From Flavobacterium yafengii (GTDB lineage Bacteria; Bacteroidota; Bacteroidia; Flavobacteriales; Flavobacteriaceae): a stretch of 64,000 bases of DNA. Below are positions 63,068 to 64,000 of the stretch, piece by piece. The position numbers and the translations under genes are program-made. The first letter of the stretch is position 1; every line of letters starts with the position of its first letter. The stretch spans positions 62,001-126,000 of the forward strand of contig NZ_JASCRY010000002.1 of assembly GCF_030010375.1 (NCBI RefSeq), in the 5' to 3' direction. Below the pieces are notes generated by a model. It saw nothing but the letters and a program-made list of their open reading frames with translations. It had not been told where the DNA came from and did no database searches.

Positions 63068-64000
63068 TATTGTTTGTTTTTGAATGTTAATGTAAACGTA
63101 GTTCCTTTGTTGACTTCGCTTTCAATTTCAATTGTTCCTCCCATTGTTTCAACTTGAGATTTTACTAAATAAAGACCTAGTCCTTTACTGTCAGGGTAAT
63201 TGTGGAAACGTTGATAGAGTCCAAATACTTTATCTCTGTTTCGTTCTAAATCGATGCCTATTCCATTATCTTTAAAAACTAATACAACAGTATCGTCTAT
63301 TTCCTGAGTCGTAATGGTTATTTTGAGCTTTCTGTTTTCAGATTTATATTTTATGGCATTTGTCAAAAGATTTAACAATATACTTTCTATGTAAGCTTTA
63401 TTGATGTTTATAATAGAAACTTTTTCGAAATTGAGTTTTATGATTGGTTTGTATAATTCAATTTGAAAATTAAGTTGGCTGAAAACATTTTCAAAGATTT
63501 CTTTTATTAAAACAGCTTCTTTCTGGATAGAAGGATTATCTTTAATGATAATAACTTTTACTAAATCATTGATGGTGTCATTTAATAAATGAGTAGATTT
63601 ATTAAAGCCATTTAAGATTTCTTTTAATTCTTGGTTCTCAATAGGAATGTCTTCCAATAAATTCAGCAGTCCAGTTAAGTTTGATAATGGAGCCCTAAGA
63701 TTGTGAGAGGTTATGTAAGAAAATTGTTTTAAGTCTTTATTGTTTTGGGTTAATTCTCTGATAAGTTGCTCTTTTTCTTTTTCTTGCTTTTTTTCATCGG
63801 TTATGTCTCTTTGAATGGAAATCCAGTGAGAAAGTTCATTCTCAGCATTATAAATTGGTATCATGGAGAAACGAACCCAATATTCTTCTTTGTTTTTGTT
63901 TAGGCTGATTGTTTCTATAAGACATTCCTGTTTGTTTTTAATAGAGCTTAAAAGTTTTTCAAGTTCGTTAATATCGGAATTTGGACTATTAAAAGGATCT
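63067..64000 (-). CDS. PAS sensor histidine kinase (5' end outside window)
   Basis: About 310 codons in the window, open to the right edge; an internal ATG at 63864 is not the real start. Visible part: PAS/PAC end (DPFNSPNSDINELEKLL..., EEYWVRFSMIPIYNAENELSHWISIQRDITDEKKQ), HisKA with SYITSHNLRAPLSNLTGLL, HATPase_c with NLLTNAIKYKSENRKL, DNGIGIDLERN and KGLGLYLVKSQVETMGG. The LOV-like form of the PAC end (ISIQRDIT) suggests a PAS sensor, possibly flavin-binding; the key Cys part lies outside. Pairs with the following response regulator. Confidence 0.9.
   Translation of the reverse strand, partial: DPFNSPNSDINELEKLLSSIKNKQECLIETISLNKNKEEYWVRFSMIPIYNAENELSHWISIQRDITDEKKQEKEKEQLIRELTQNNKDLKQFSYITSHNLRAPLSNLTGLLNLLEDIPIENQELKEILNGFNKSTHLLNDTINDLVKVIIIKDNPSIQKEAVLIKEIFENVFSQLNFQIELYKPIIKLNFEKVSIININKAYIESILLNLLTNAIKYKSENRKLKITITTQEIDDTVVLVFKDNGIGIDLERNRDKVFGLYQRFHNYPDSKGLGLYLVKSQVETMGGTIEIESEVNKGTTFTLTFKNKQ

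Noticed and set aside
1-64000. CRISPR arrays, insertion sequences, prophage or integrative-element genes
   Set aside because: No regularly spaced repeats and no transposase, integrase, relaxase or phage structural protein found among the reading frames.

Overview
The window looks like a chromosomal stretch of a Flavobacterium-type bacterium (Bacteroidota, Flavobacteriaceae). It is AT-rich. Three promoters match the Bacteroidota consensus TTG-N19-TAnnTTTG exactly or nearly so. It has the order rpmB, rpmG, DUF4295, ftsY; a long SecA without a C-terminal zinc motif; bacillithiol synthesis (bshC); and many lipoproteins and outer-membrane barrels with Bacteroidota-style signals. No rRNA, transposase, integrase, prophage or CRISPR array was seen.

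Layout. 1-4801: two CPA2 cation/proton antiporters, the first with its KefF-type flavoprotein. 4985-7092: purB and a sirtuin without zinc cysteines. 7280-9305: trmH, then a haloacid-dehalogenase gene inserted so that trmH has a second, orphaned 3' end. 9306-11567: a one-protein restriction-modification enzyme. 11990-18097: secA, a DUF2795 protein, cobalamin adenosyltransferase, an ATP-grasp enzyme and a LolD/MacB-type ATPase. 18477-25055: a lipoprotein, a methyltransferase, an unusual SDR, a small membrane gene between two copies of the SDR 3' end, a GNAT enzyme and Uup. 25359-33573: an antitoxin-like protein, a glycosyltransferase, a 2-oxoacid dehydrogenase E2, an exonuclease, a FAH hydrolase, an Hpt protein, cinA and the ribosomal-protein/ftsY cluster. 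33576-39135: a serine hydrolase, a lipoprotein, a DUF721 protein, ndk, a NagX-like acetyltransferase and bshC. 39278-45311: a radical SAM protein and an acyl-CoA carboxylase operon. 45432-55676: a lone HsdR_N nuclease, an aldo/keto reductase, a CHASE4 hybrid kinase, an aldehyde dehydrogenase, secreted proteins, a porin and an amidase. 56212-64000: rimO, a FadL-like barrel with a W/Y/N-rich lipoprotein, proS, three tRNA-Glu genes, rpsT, and a response regulator with its kinase.

How genes connect. The carboxylase operon (41570-45311) together with the cobalamin adenosyltransferase (15801-16370) fits a propionyl-CoA to succinyl-CoA route through methylmalonyl-CoA. The KefFC pair and bshC both suggest defence against electrophiles, with bacillithiol rather than glutathione as the likely thiol. 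Two HsdR_N-type nucleases mark accessory (defence) spots.

The most striking non-genic signals are of two kinds. First, a family of five structured intergenic repeats has conserved ends and a variable, compensating hairpin (11845, 17306, 25224, 34793, 57607); from memory it resembles the Flavo-1 RNA motif. Two other multi-hairpin elements lie at 30112 and 43595. Second, gene 3' ends are duplicated in three places (trmH, the SDR, the porin), and in two of them a small accessory gene sits between the copies.
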